Assembly: GCA_038228695.1 (NCBI GenBank)
Contig: JBBRPA010000011.1
Span: 1 to 64,000, forward strand
Length of the DNA stretch: 64,000 nucleotides
Reading direction: 5' to 3'
DNA from: DASVRZ01 sp038228695
GTDB taxonomy: Bacteria > Verrucomicrobiota > Verrucomicrobiia > Chthoniobacterales > DASVRZ01
The notes beneath the pieces are model-generated. The model did no database searches. It worked only from the letters and a program-made list of their open reading frames with translations, and was not told the DNA's origin. Of the stretch, positions 26,283 through 34,612 are shown piece after piece; within the stretch, counting starts at the first letter, position 1; each line of letters starts with the position of its first letter. Position numbers and translations under genes: made by a program.

Positions 26283-28711
26283 GACCTGCAATTTTTTGTT
26301 TTTGCCTGATCACATCGACGGTCGCCGCCGCCGATCCGTCCCTGCTGCAGGCAGCGCGACAGGCCATTCGCGAAGGCATTCCGCAGGTTGGTATCTCGAA
26401 GTTGGAACGGTATCTCGCAGAGGATCTTCCGCCCGCTGACTTGCGTGCCGTGTATTTGGAATTAGTCGCAGCCGAACTGCAAATTGGAAAAACTGCCGAT
26501 GCTCGAGCTCACCTCACGAAACTAGCCCCCGGAGCCCGTGTCGATTTTCTCGTCGTCCAGTCCTATCTGATCGATCAAGACTGGCTAGAGGTTATTCGCC
26601 GGCTGGCCACCCTCCCGCCCGCCGATTCCCCTGAATATCCCGGCAGCGTTTTTGCCCGTGCCGAGGCTTTGCGCGGTCTTGGAAAATACCAAGCCGCCGA
26701 CAAAGATTACCAAAGCCTCGAGAACGACCCCACGCTCGGCAACGCGGCGCGTCTCCGCCGGTCCGATCTTGCGCTCATCGGCCATCCCGTTTCGCTGCCC
26801 GCGATTCAATTGAGCAGCACCGATGATCTGGCCGCGATCCAGTCGGCGACCCTGCTCACCGCGCAATCGCGGCTCCTCGCAAACGATTACCCGGAAGCCC
26901 GACGGCTTTTTGCTTCGCTGCTGGAAAATCCCGCGCAACTGACCCTCTCTGATTACGCCGCCGTCCATGTCGGACTTGCCCGCGCCAAATCCGAATTGGG
27001 CGACGGGGAAGAAGCCGGAGACCTCCTCGAAAAATTCATCGAGGAGCGCCCGCAACATCCCCGACTCAGCGACGTCTTTGCCGAACTCAACCACACCTAC
27101 GAGAAACAACGCAACCCCTCGCGCAACCAATTGGGCGGCTGGAGCAAGGACGCCGCGAATCCCCAACGACAAGCTCTTGCAATCTACTATCAATCGCAAT
27201 TCGACTTGCGGGAAAAAGGTTCGGACGCCGCACTCAAAACGCTCGCCTCCTGGCTTGGAAAGTTTCCGTCTCATCCACTCCGGGCCAGCGTGCTTCTTTA
27301 TTATGGCGAGCAACTTCTCGCAGAGAATAAAATCCCCGAGGGAACACGACGGCTCACCGAGGGACTCGCCCTCCCCTCCTCTCCTAGCGTCACGGGCGGG
27401 CTCCACGCTGCGATGGCCGGCGCACTCTTCTCCGCGAATCACTTCGCCGAGGCCGCGGAACACTACGAAGTGGCCGCGACACTGCTCGGAAGCTCCGCGG
27501 AAAATCTCCTCTACAACACCGCCCTTTGTTGGTTGCGAGCCTCAAATTTCGAAAACTTTCTCGGGTCCTATCAGAAACTCAGTGGACTTTTTCCCGAGAG
27601 CGACCTTCGCCGCGACCTTTTGATCGAGGAAGGATTCCTTCAGGCGCGTTCTGGAAAAAGCACCGAAGCGCGCGATACGCTTGAATTGTTCATCCGCGAC
27701 TTCCCGGGCCATCCCCGGATTCCCGATGCGCATCTTGCCTTGGCGGAACTAGCCTTGAATGACGTCCCTGATCGCGTTGGCCCTCAGCTTGTGCTTGCTG
27801 CGCAAACGATGCCCTCGCGCGAGGTCGAGCAACGCGCCGAGTATCTCCAATTTCTTCTTGCGGCGGATTCTGAAAATCAAGAGCACGACACGAAAAAGCA
27901 GATTGCGCAGTGCGAGACCTTCCTCCGGGAGCACCCGAGTTCCAGTTTCGAGGCGGAGGTCCGCTTTAAGCTGGGCGAGGCTTGGTTTGCCGAGAAAAAT
28001 TTCACTGCCGCCGGAACTCAGTTCGAAACCATTTCCTCCAAATTCCCCGATTCACCCTACGTCGAACAGGCCAGATTCCTCGCCGGGCAATCTGCCGTTC
28101 GCACCATGAATCCCCAAGCGATCGACGGCGCGATCTCGCAATTTGAAGATGTTGTACGGATGAAAGGCCCCCTCCAAGCTTATGCGCGCTTCGAACAGGC
28201 GGGAGTCAAAAAACGTAACGGCGCTTTTGAAGAAGCGCTCGTCCTCTACAACGATCTTCTCGGCCAAAAACTTCCCCCCGATTTGCTCGCGCCCACGCTT
28301 GCGGAAAAAGCGGAGACGCTCTACCTCCAAGGCAACACTGATCTAGCAAAAGTGAGCGAAAGCGTGACCACCTATGATCGCCTCGCCAATCTCCCTGGAG
28401 TCTCGCGATATTGGAGAAATCTCGCGCTCTACAAAAAGGGCAAGGGATTGCAATGGTTAGGGAAACCGGATGAAATGCTCACCGCTTTCTACGATGCTTT
28501 GGAAGCTCCGTCTGATACAGATGGGACCCCTGAATACCAATGGTTCTACCGCGCCGGATACGATGCGGCAGAAAACCTCGAGGCCGGAGGGAAATGGGAA
28601 GCCGCAATTGCCATCTACCGTAAGCTCGCCGAGGCGAAGGGTCCGCGCTCGGCGGAAGCGGCAGAGCGCATCCAGCGGCTCCGCCTCGAACATTTCATCT
28701 GGGAAAAATAG
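26279..28711 (+). CDS. Large exported TPR protein
   Basis: From ATG 26279, overlapping the uvrA stop by 4 bp, the 810-residue protein starts with the signal peptide MRPAIFCFCLITSTVAAA. It is followed by many TPR-like helical repeats (for example YPEARRLFASLLENPAQL, HFAEAAEHYEVAATLLGSS, FTAAGTQFETISSKFPDSPY). The regular FPxxPx spacing resembles BamD/YbgF-type envelope TPR proteins, but here extended across the whole length. No catalytic motif. Co-translation with uvrA is probably an accident of operon packing. A role in envelope complex assembly is plausible but unproven. A hairpin with a T-run follows at 28742. Confidence 0.75.
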   Translation: MRPAIFCFCLITSTVAAADPSLLQAARQAIREGIPQVGISKLERYLAEDLPPADLRAVYLELVAAELQIGKTADARAHLTKLAPGARVDFLVVQSYLIDQDWLEVIRRLATLPPADSPEYPGSVFARAEALRGLGKYQAADKDYQSLENDPTLGNAARLRRSDLALIGHPVSLPAIQLSSTDDLAAIQSATLLTAQSRLLANDYPEARRLFASLLENPAQLTLSDYAAVHVGLARAKSELGDGEEAGDLLEKFIEERPQHPRLSDVFAELNHTYEKQRNPSRNQLGGWSKDAANPQRQALAIYYQSQFDLREKGSDAALKTLASWLGKFPSHPLRASVLLYYGEQLLAENKIPEGTRRLTEGLALPSSPSVTGGLHAAMAGALFSANHFAEAAEHYEVAATLLGSSAENLLYNTALCWLRASNFENFLGSYQKLSGLFPESDLRRDLLIEEGFLQARSGKSTEARDTLELFIRDFPGHPRIPDAHLALAELALNDVPDRVGPQLVLAAQTMPSREVEQRAEYLQFLLAADSENQEHDTKKQIAQCETFLREHPSSSFEAEVRFKLGEAWFAEKNFTAAGTQFETISSKFPDSPYVEQARFLAGQSAVRTMNPQAIDGAISQFEDVVRMKGPLQAYARFEQAGVKKRNGAFEEALVLYNDLLGQKLPPDLLAPTLAEKAETLYLQGNTDLAKVSESVTTYDRLANLPGVSRYWRNLALYKKGKGLQWLGKPDEMLTAFYDALEAPSDTDGTPEYQWFYRAGYDAAENLEAGGKWEAAIAIYRKLAEAKGPRSAEAAERIQRLRLEHFIWEK

Positions 28712-28741
28712 CGAGAAAAACTGGATTGCTTGGTTCCTTCG

Positions 28742-28763
28742 AAAACGGCTTTCCGTTTTTTTT
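28742..28763 (+). terminator. Rho-independent terminator after the TPR gene
   Basis: AAAACGG and CCGTTTT form a 7-bp stem with loop CTTT, followed by a run of T (28756-28763). It sits 30 bp after the TPR stop and before the convergent scpA end, so it should stop rightward transcription from uvrA and the TPR gene. Confidence 0.65.
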
Positions 28764-28804
28764 CACACTACATTTGCGCAAATATTTCGGGATGCTCACA
28801 TAGC

Positions 28805-29524
28805 TTATAATCCGCGGATCTCGATTTCGGAGAACGGATCGGTCTGAACTACGCGAAGTATTTTCATTCGGATCAATTCGAGCAATGCAAGAAAAGTCAC
28901 CACGACCTCGGTGCGTGAGGCTGCCGAAGCGAAAAGTTCCGTAAAGCGGATCGCCGCACCCTTCGCGATCACGCCTTGGATCAGGGTTATTTTATCCGAG
29001 ACCGAGAAGTTTTCCTCGAAGATTTCGCGGAGATCCTCCTGCCGATCGAGGCGTTTGAGGATTTTTTGAAACGCATTGATCAAGTCGAAAATGCCCACCT
29101 CGCTGGTCAGGAGCGGGTTACCCTCGAAATTGGGTTTCTCCGGAGTCCGGGCAATCAAGTTTTCTTGGTAAAGCTCACGCTGCTGCAGGTGTGTCGCGGC
29201 ATCTTTGAACTTTTTATATTCGATCAGTTGCCGAATCAAATCCCAGCGCGGGTCTTCCTCGTCCGCATCCTCATCCGGCGGCTGGACAGCGACCGGCAGA
29301 AGGCTGCGACTTTTCAGGTAGATCAGGTTGGCCGCCATGACCAGGAACTCGCCTGCAATCTCCAAGTCGAGCATTTTGAAGGCCTCCAGATACCCGAGGT
29401 ATTGCTTGGTAATGCGCTCCAGCGAGATGTCATAAATGTCCACTTCATCCTGTTTCACCAGATAAAGTAGAAGATCGAGTGGACCTTCGAAGACCTCCAG
29501 TTTGACTTTGTAATCCGTCTCCAT
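28805..29524 (-). CDS. scpA: Segregation and condensation protein A
   Basis: ScpA is the kleisin that bridges the SMC ATPase heads and recruits ScpB in the bacterial condensin complex. The 239 residues open with the kleisin signature VKLEVFEGPLDLLLYLVKQ and DEVDIYDISLERITKQYLGY. AGEFLVMAANLIYLKSRSLLP follows, and the protein ends with a C-terminal winged-helix region (VVTFLALLELIRMKILRV) that contacts the SMC head. The acidic middle (DEDADEED) is normal for the family. No scpB or smc gene is adjacent within the window. Confidence 0.95.
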   Translation of the reverse strand: METDYKVKLEVFEGPLDLLLYLVKQDEVDIYDISLERITKQYLGYLEAFKMLDLEIAGEFLVMAANLIYLKSRSLLPVAVQPPDEDADEEDPRWDLIRQLIEYKKFKDAATHLQQRELYQENLIARTPEKPNFEGNPLLTSEVGIFDLINAFQKILKRLDRQEDLREIFEENFSVSDKITLIQGVIAKGAAIRFTELFASAASRTEVVVTFLALLELIRMKILRVVQTDPFSEIEIRGL

Positions 29525-29847
29525 GCCGTAAAACCCAGAACACTACAGGCCGGAGTCGCGCGCCGTCCACTTGGAAACTCAGGGAAGTTACGCCTCTTTG
29601 GGAAAACGATCGGCGGCGATCCACCGCAATAGGCCGTTGGCCAGCGACCGATGAGCCGGAATTTAGACCGCTGGCGGGACCGGTTTGCCGTCCGATCTGT
29701 TTTTTCCGTGTCGGGACCGGAGCAAAATTGGACAGCGACGGAGCAAAATTGGATTGGGAGGATTGGAGGGTGACTTCAGTTGGTGGCGGGCAGCGGAGGC
29801 CGACGGAGAGGCTGCGCCCAAACGTGGTGCCGGTGTCTGCCCCTGAG
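29525..29847. other. Intergenic stretch with short direct repeats, possible IS end
   Basis: No gene is recognised in these 323 bp. CGGAGCAAAATTGGA occurs twice (29718-29732 and 29739-29753) with 21-bp spacing. A third weaker echo (GGATTGG) follows. Multiple short repeats containing CCAATTTTGCTCC are typical of the ends of some IS21-family elements, so this may be a relic IS terminus beside the decayed DUF6036 fragment. That reading is from memory of IS21 ends and is tentative. Confidence 0.35.
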
Positions 29848-30066
29848 TGCCCCAGCGTGTCTTGTCTTGAACGGCACGATCTTGCCGTCGCCAAACTACA
29901 AGCTGGAAGCCCCAAAGACCTTGCTTTGCTCGCCGCGTTGCTGGCTACAGGCAGACTCCATTTTGATACCATCCGCCAACGCATCAACGAAACAATTCTC
30001 AACGATAAAACGGTCGTCTTCGTCTTCGAAAAACTCCGAGAAACGATCGAGATCGCCAGAAAATGA
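29848..30066 (+). pseudogene. Remnant of a DUF6036-type nucleotidyltransferase gene
   Basis: One frame reads LERHDLAVAKLQAGSPKDLA followed by LLAALLATGRL. This matches the C-terminal HDL...SKL...(R/K)D hallmark of DUF6036 nucleotidyltransferases (usually about 170-190 residues, often the antitoxin-like or substrate-modifying half of small two-gene modules). The preceding in-frame sequence has no resemblance to the family, so the N-terminal two thirds seem to be lost or replaced, possibly by an IS event. The fragment ends at 30066, 65 bp before the helicase gene. Probably not functional. Confidence 0.45.
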
Positions 30067-30131
30067 CGTTCGCCCCCTTGGTTAACCACATTTCCACGGA
30101 CTTTAGCCCGGTTTTGGGTTAGTGTTTCCGA

Positions 30132-31931
30132 ATGCAGAAGAAACTATTTACGGAACTTGGCCTGTCGCCAGAGTTGTTGAAGGCGATCAGTAAGGTCGGT
30201 TACGAGGAGGCGTCCCCCATCCAATCCGCTGCCATTCCAGTGCTGATGACCGGCGTGGATGTGGTGGGTCAATCACAGACCGGCTCTGGAAAAACCGCCG
30301 CGTTCGGCATTCCTGCGATTGAGAAAGTCGATGGCGATCTGAAAGCACCGCAAGTCCTAATTCTTTGCCCCACGCGCGAACTCGCCGTCCAAGTCGCCGA
30401 GGAAATCGCCCGGCTCGCTCAATTCAAACGCGGGGTGCGCGAACTCCCGATTTACGGTGGGCAATCCTACGAACGGCAATTCCGCGGTCTGCAGAACGGC
30501 GCGCAAATCATTATCGGCACACCGGGCCGCGTGATGGATCACCTCGACCGTAAATCGCTCCGACTCGACAATTTGAAAATGATCATCCTCGACGAAGCCG
30601 ACCGCATGTTAGACATGGGTTTCGTCGACGACATTCGCACGATCCTGAAACAGGCTCCGGTCGAACGGCAGACGGTTTTCTTTTCCGCCACGCTGCCCAA
30701 GCCGATTCAGGACCTCATTCGCACCTTCACGAAGAACCCGAGCAGCATCAAAATCGAGTCGAAGGAACTGACCGTGCCTCAAATCGAGCAGGTCTATTAC
30801 GAAGTGGATCGCCGCTCAAAACTCGAAGTGCTCTGCCGGTTGATTGATCTCCAAGACATCAAGTTTGGCATCATCTTTTGCGCCACAAAAATGATGTGCG
30901 ACGAGCTGACCGACCATCTGATTGCACGCGGTTACTCGGCGGACAAATTGCACGGCGACATCTCCCAGACCTTCCGCGAGCGGGTGATGAATAAATTTCG
31001 CAAACGCGGCATCGAGTTTCTCGTGGCGACCGATGTCGCCGCGCGTGGGCTCGACGTGGACGACATCGAAGTGGTCTTTAACTATGACCTGCCACATGAT
31101 GGGGAAGATTACGTCCATCGCATTGGCCGTACCGGACGCGCCGGACGCGCCGGGCGCGCGATCACGTTTGTGGCAGGGCGCGAGATTTATAAATTGCAGA
31201 ACATCCAACGCTTCACCAAGAGCCAAATCCGTCGCGAGAAAATTCCTTCGGCGGACGAGGTCGATGTGAAACGCGTGAATGTCTTTTTCGACTCCGTGCG
31301 CGACACTTTAGAGAGTGGAAAATACAAAAAACACGACGACCTGATCGATCGCCTCCTCTCGCAGGGACATTCGCCGACCGACATTGCCTCGGCACTGATC
31401 CATTTGCTCAACGCCGACAAAGGAAAAGCCGCTGAGCCCATTTTCGAGGACCGCCCGCAACGTCCTTTTCGCGATGATCGACCTGCCGGTGCCAATCGCG
31501 AATATCCGCGTTATGAAGGCGCTCGCGTCGCTCCTCCTGCGAACCGACGCGAACGCAGAGAAGGACAACAAGAAAATTTCAGCGACCGACCGGAGCGCGG
31601 TGGAAATTTTGAAGATCGCGGACCTTCTCGCGATGATCGCGGCCCCACTAAGCGTCGCAAGAACATGGAAAACGCCGAGCCGCTTTCTCATGAACCCGGC
31701 ATGACGCGGGTGCGGTTCAGCATCGGACGCGACGACGGAGTTTTCCCCGGTGACTTCGTCGGCGTGATCGCTGGTGCGGCAAAAATTCCCAAGGAAAATA
31801 TCGGCGCAATTATTTTGCAGGACCACCACACCCTCATCGACGTGGCCGAGAGTCAGCTCACATCTGTCTTGAAAAAACTCAACGGCATCGAGTTCAAGGG
31901 CAAGAAACTGAACGTGAGTGTCTCAGGGTAA
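30132..31931 (+). CDS. DEAD-box ATP-dependent RNA helicase (DeaD/CsdA-like)
   Basis: The 599 residues show the Q motif (FTELGLSPELLKAI...SPIQ), Walker A QTGSGKT, the DEADRMLDMGF motif II, SAT motif III and the HRIGRTGRAGRAG motif VI. An Arg/Asp-rich disordered segment (about 440-525) precedes a C-terminal DbpA-type RNA-binding domain (TRVRFSIGRDDGVFPGDFVG to the end). This combination is typical of DeaD/CsdA proteins that remodel RNA in ribosome assembly and cold growth. The ATG follows a short GTTAGTGTTTCCGA leader with no strong Shine-Dalgarno. It converges on the DUF2442 gene with an 11-bp gap, so terminator space is minimal. Confidence 0.93.
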   Translation: MQKKLFTELGLSPELLKAISKVGYEEASPIQSAAIPVLMTGVDVVGQSQTGSGKTAAFGIPAIEKVDGDLKAPQVLILCPTRELAVQVAEEIARLAQFKRGVRELPIYGGQSYERQFRGLQNGAQIIIGTPGRVMDHLDRKSLRLDNLKMIILDEADRMLDMGFVDDIRTILKQAPVERQTVFFSATLPKPIQDLIRTFTKNPSSIKIESKELTVPQIEQVYYEVDRRSKLEVLCRLIDLQDIKFGIIFCATKMMCDELTDHLIARGYSADKLHGDISQTFRERVMNKFRKRGIEFLVATDVAARGLDVDDIEVVFNYDLPHDGEDYVHRIGRTGRAGRAGRAITFVAGREIYKLQNIQRFTKSQIRREKIPSADEVDVKRVNVFFDSVRDTLESGKYKKHDDLIDRLLSQGHSPTDIASALIHLLNADKGKAAEPIFEDRPQRPFRDDRPAGANREYPRYEGARVAPPANRRERREGQQENFSDRPERGGNFEDRGPSRDDRGPTKRRKNMENAEPLSHEPGMTRVRFSIGRDDGVFPGDFVGVIAGAAKIPKENIGAIILQDHHTLIDVAESQLTSVLKKLNGIEFKGKKLNVSVSG

Positions 31932-31942
31932 ATGACTCTCGT

Positions 31943-32248
31943 TTAAGCAGCAAGAGGACGGCTGTTTGTAATCCAGTCGCCAGTTGCTCGGGCGTCTAAA
32001 ACTTGACCAGCCTCACACCAAGCCCGGAGCGAGTCCGAACAAATATCTGCCTCATTGGGCCATGCAATCACTCCATATTTTTCCACAAAGACGGATTGGA
32101 AAAACGCTACGTCCTGCAATGGCTCGAAAATCGGGCCATCCTGCAAGACTGGCTGCAGATCAATCGGAGCCGAAAAGCCGTCGTCGAAAGTCACTTGAAG
32201 ACGATAACCACCGAGTGGAACTGCTTGGGTTACTTTTTGAAGTTTCAT
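31943..32248 (-). CDS. DUF2442 domain protein
   Basis: This 101-residue protein shows the DUF2442 pattern: a GYRLQVTFDDGFSAPIDLQP hairpin, FFQSVFVEKYGVIAWPNEADI and a DICSDSLRAWCEA tail. The domain is small, of unknown function, and very often found beside DUF4160 as here, where the two genes are separated by 5 bp. The pair is widely treated as a putative toxin-antitoxin-like or mobile accessory module; that role is not established. DUF4160 is first in the transcript. Confidence 0.85.
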   Translation of the reverse strand: MKLQKVTQAVPLGGYRLQVTFDDGFSAPIDLQPVLQDGPIFEPLQDVAFFQSVFVEKYGVIAWPNEADICSDSLRAWCEAGQVLDARATGDWITNSRPLAA

Positions 32249-32253
32249 AGGCT

Positions 32254-32514
32254 TTAGTCTAAAGGAGAGATTTTACGAGGGTTGTTCCCAGATTGGGCTG
32301 TGTTCCAAGCTTCCAGTAATTCGTCTTGGTGGAGCGTCGTCCATTCTATGACTAGAGCAAGGGCTCTCGCTTTGATGTTTTCCGCCAAAATGGAAATTGG
32401 ACGAATGCCAATGGAGACTTCGCTATCCTCATAGTGGGCATGAAAATGTGGCACACCGTGTTCACGAAAACGAATTTCGATGAGGATGCCATAGAATTCA
32501 GAAAGCTTGGGCGT
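32254..32514 (-). CDS. DUF4160 domain protein with apparent ACG start
   Basis: The conserved DUF4160 body begins PKLSEFYGILIEIRFREHG and continues VPHFHAHYEDSEVSIGI. A GTG start at 32454 would drop the first 20 conserved residues. Family members normally begin M-P-x-(I/L)-S-x-F-x-G. Here the codon before PKLSEF is ACG (32514-32512), with AGGTGA 4 nt upstream as a ribosome binding site. Upstream in this frame there is no ATG, GTG or TTG before a TGA stop. So either ACG is used as a rare start, or an ATG mutated and the short GTG form is made. Full form: 86 residues. Confidence 0.65.
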   Translation of the reverse strand, partial: TPKLSEFYGILIEIRFREHGVPHFHAHYEDSEVSIGIRPISILAENIKARALALVIEWTTLHQDELLEAWNTAQSGNNPRKISPLD

Positions 32515-32522
32515 AGACTCAC

Positions 32523-34409
32523 CTAAATCTCCACGACCTGACTGACCTCATACACTCGGTCTGGCGGGAGTTGGAAGAAGTCGGCCGCGTTCTCGGAGTG
32601 CTTGCTCAGGAAGACAAATAAATGCTCACGCCAAAGCGCCATTCCCGGTTTTCCTGACGCCACAATCCGTTCCTTGCCGACGAAGAACGTCGTCTTCCCT
32701 GGGTTGATCTCGAGCCCTGCCTCTTTCGCCGCTCGCATGACCTCGCCGATGTTAGGACTTTCCATGAAACCAAAGCTCGCCACCACCCGGAAAAATCCTT
32801 CCGTGCGATCGGAAACAATGACTCGCTCCGTATCCGCCACGTAGGCGCGGTCTTTGTCGGTCATAATGGTTAGGAAAACGTTCGTTCGGTGCACGACCTG
32901 GTTATGCTTGATGTTTTTGACCAGTGCGTTGGGTGTGCCTTCCGGATTGCTGGCAAGAAAGACGGCGGTGCCGTTACTTCGGTGCAGTCTGTTTATTTCC
33001 GAGAGCGTCCCGGCGAGGCTGATCGATGAAATGAAATCATCCAGCGGCATGCCCGGGGCGAGTCGGCTTTGCAGAATCTGCCGGCCGGTTTTCCAAGTGG
33101 TCATGACCGTGAACATAATGGCTCCGGCCACCAACGGAAACCAGCCGCCGTGGAGGATCTTTAGCGAGTTGGCCGCAAAAAAAACCGCCTCCAGCGCCCC
33201 GAATACCGTGCAGAATAACGCCGACTTCAGCGGATGCCATTTCCAGAGTTGCTGCGAAGCGAAGTAGAAAAGGAAAGTCGTCGCGAGCATCGTCAGGGTG
33301 ACGGCGATTCCGTAAGCGCTTGCCAACGCCGAACTGCTCTGAAAGGAAATTACCAACGCGGCACAACCCAAACCGAGCATGATATTTAGCTTCGGAATGT
33401 AAATCTGCCCGTGTTCGTCTTTCGACGTGTGGAGAATCTCCATGCGCGGGATGTAGCCCATCTGGATTCCCTGCATGGTGAGAGAAAACGCACCCGAGAT
33501 CAGCGCCTGCGAAGCAATGATCGTGGCCATCGTTGCCATGGCGACCATCGGATAAAGCAAGATTGGCGGCACCATGAAGTAGAATGGATTCTCTCGAGCC
33601 AGCGGATTCGAGAGAACCAACGCGCCCTGACCAAGGTAATTCAGAATCAAAGCCGGAAAGACGAGGCAATTCCAGGCAATCGCAATCGGTTTCCGCCCGA
33701 AGTGACCCATGTCCGCATAGAGAGCTTCACCGCCGGTCACCACGAGAAACACACTTCCCATGATGACGAGTCCGGCCTGACCGTGATGCAGCAAAAAGTA
33801 AACCCCATGGATAGGGTTGAGCGCGTTAAATACGGCCGGGTGGCGCGTGATTTGAATCACCCCTGTCACCGCTAAGATGATGAACCAGGCCAGCATAATC
33901 GGTCCGAAAAACCGCCCAATCATTCCGGTGCCCTTCGACTGCAAAGCAAACAGACCGGCAAGAATGCCGAGGGTCAGCGGCACGACCAACGGCCCCATGT
34001 TGCTCATGGCGATCTTCAATCCCTCGACCGCCGAAAGCACCGAGATAGCGGGGGTAATCACCCCATCGCCATAAAGTAACGCCGCGCCGGCAATGCCCAC
34101 CGCGACGAGGATCGCCGTCTTGCGCTTGGAATCACTCGCAGTCCTCGACCCGGTCAGCGAAAGGAGCGCGAGAATACCACCCTCCCCTTGGTTATCGGCC
34201 CGCATGATGTTGCCGAGATACTTCAGCGTGACGAGGAGAAACAGCGACCAGATGATGAGCGAAAGCACCCCGATGATTTCCTGCGGAGTTTCCAATCCGT
34301 GATGGAGACATTCCTTGAAAGCGTAAAGGACACTGGTGCCGATATCTCCATAGACCACCCCGAGGGCGGAGAGAGAGAGGGCAAGAGTTTTAGATTTGGA
34401 ATCGTGCAT
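32523..34409 (-). CDS. kup: Low-affinity potassium transporter Kup
   Basis: Kup imports K+ with protons. From ATG 34409 the protein is 628 residues, the normal length, and begins the first membrane helix straight away (LALSLSALGVVYGDIGTSVLYAFKEC, a strongly conserved opening). About 12 hydrophobic helices are followed by a cytoplasmic C-terminal domain with ENPNIGEV-like segments. Frames starting further upstream would add unrelated residues. The gene ends 9 bp before the ACG start of the DUF4160 gene, in the same direction. A leader of about 130 bp precedes it. Confidence 0.95.
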   Translation of the reverse strand: MHDSKSKTLALSLSALGVVYGDIGTSVLYAFKECLHHGLETPQEIIGVLSLIIWSLFLLVTLKYLGNIMRADNQGEGGILALLSLTGSRTASDSKRKTAILVAVGIAGAALLYGDGVITPAISVLSAVEGLKIAMSNMGPLVVPLTLGILAGLFALQSKGTGMIGRFFGPIMLAWFIILAVTGVIQITRHPAVFNALNPIHGVYFLLHHGQAGLVIMGSVFLVVTGGEALYADMGHFGRKPIAIAWNCLVFPALILNYLGQGALVLSNPLARENPFYFMVPPILLYPMVAMATMATIIASQALISGAFSLTMQGIQMGYIPRMEILHTSKDEHGQIYIPKLNIMLGLGCAALVISFQSSSALASAYGIAVTLTMLATTFLFYFASQQLWKWHPLKSALFCTVFGALEAVFFAANSLKILHGGWFPLVAGAIMFTVMTTWKTGRQILQSRLAPGMPLDDFISSISLAGTLSEINRLHRSNGTAVFLASNPEGTPNALVKNIKHNQVVHRTNVFLTIMTDKDRAYVADTERVIVSDRTEGFFRVVASFGFMESPNIGEVMRAAKEAGLEINPGKTTFFVGKERIVASGKPGMALWREHLFVFLSKHSENAADFFQLPPDRVYEVSQVVEI

Positions 34410-34612
34410 GTGTCTGGATTTTGGCGACACACGATGAGGGCACTTGTCCCCTGTTTCAAGCCTTATGCCTTCGTGCATTTCCGTCACCGGATGGAGGACA
34501 GACTGTAGAGTCGGAAGATCCAAGTAAAAAAATGAGCGCTTCCGTTGTCGAAAGTATCCGTTACCACGGCCCGCCACTTGACAAATATTATGCTGACCAG
34601 ACAATTAATGCT
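34410..34612. promoter_or_regulatory. Divergent control region between kup and the metalloprotease
   Basis: These 203 bp hold no recognised gene. On the kup side the leader can form a TCCG-GTGA-CGGA hairpin with a GNRA-type loop (around 34478-34489) and an AGGG...CCCT hairpin (around 34437-34452), so the kup mRNA may carry a structured 5-prime leader. It does not match the c-di-AMP (ydaO) consensus as I recall it. On the plus side TTGACA at 34578-34583 could be a -35 box for the metalloprotease, but the -10 is weak. Confidence 0.35.

Noticed and set aside
29445..30089. Minus-strand frame of 214 codons over the intergenic region
   Set aside because: Overlaps the start of scpA and the DUF6036 remnant, with Ser/Arg-rich composition and no family resemblance.
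34410..34540. c-di-AMP (ydaO) riboswitch upstream of kup
   Set aside because: The GGGGACC/GGGGUGAAUC and CAGCUAAC consensus blocks as I remember them are not present; only simple hairpins are seen.
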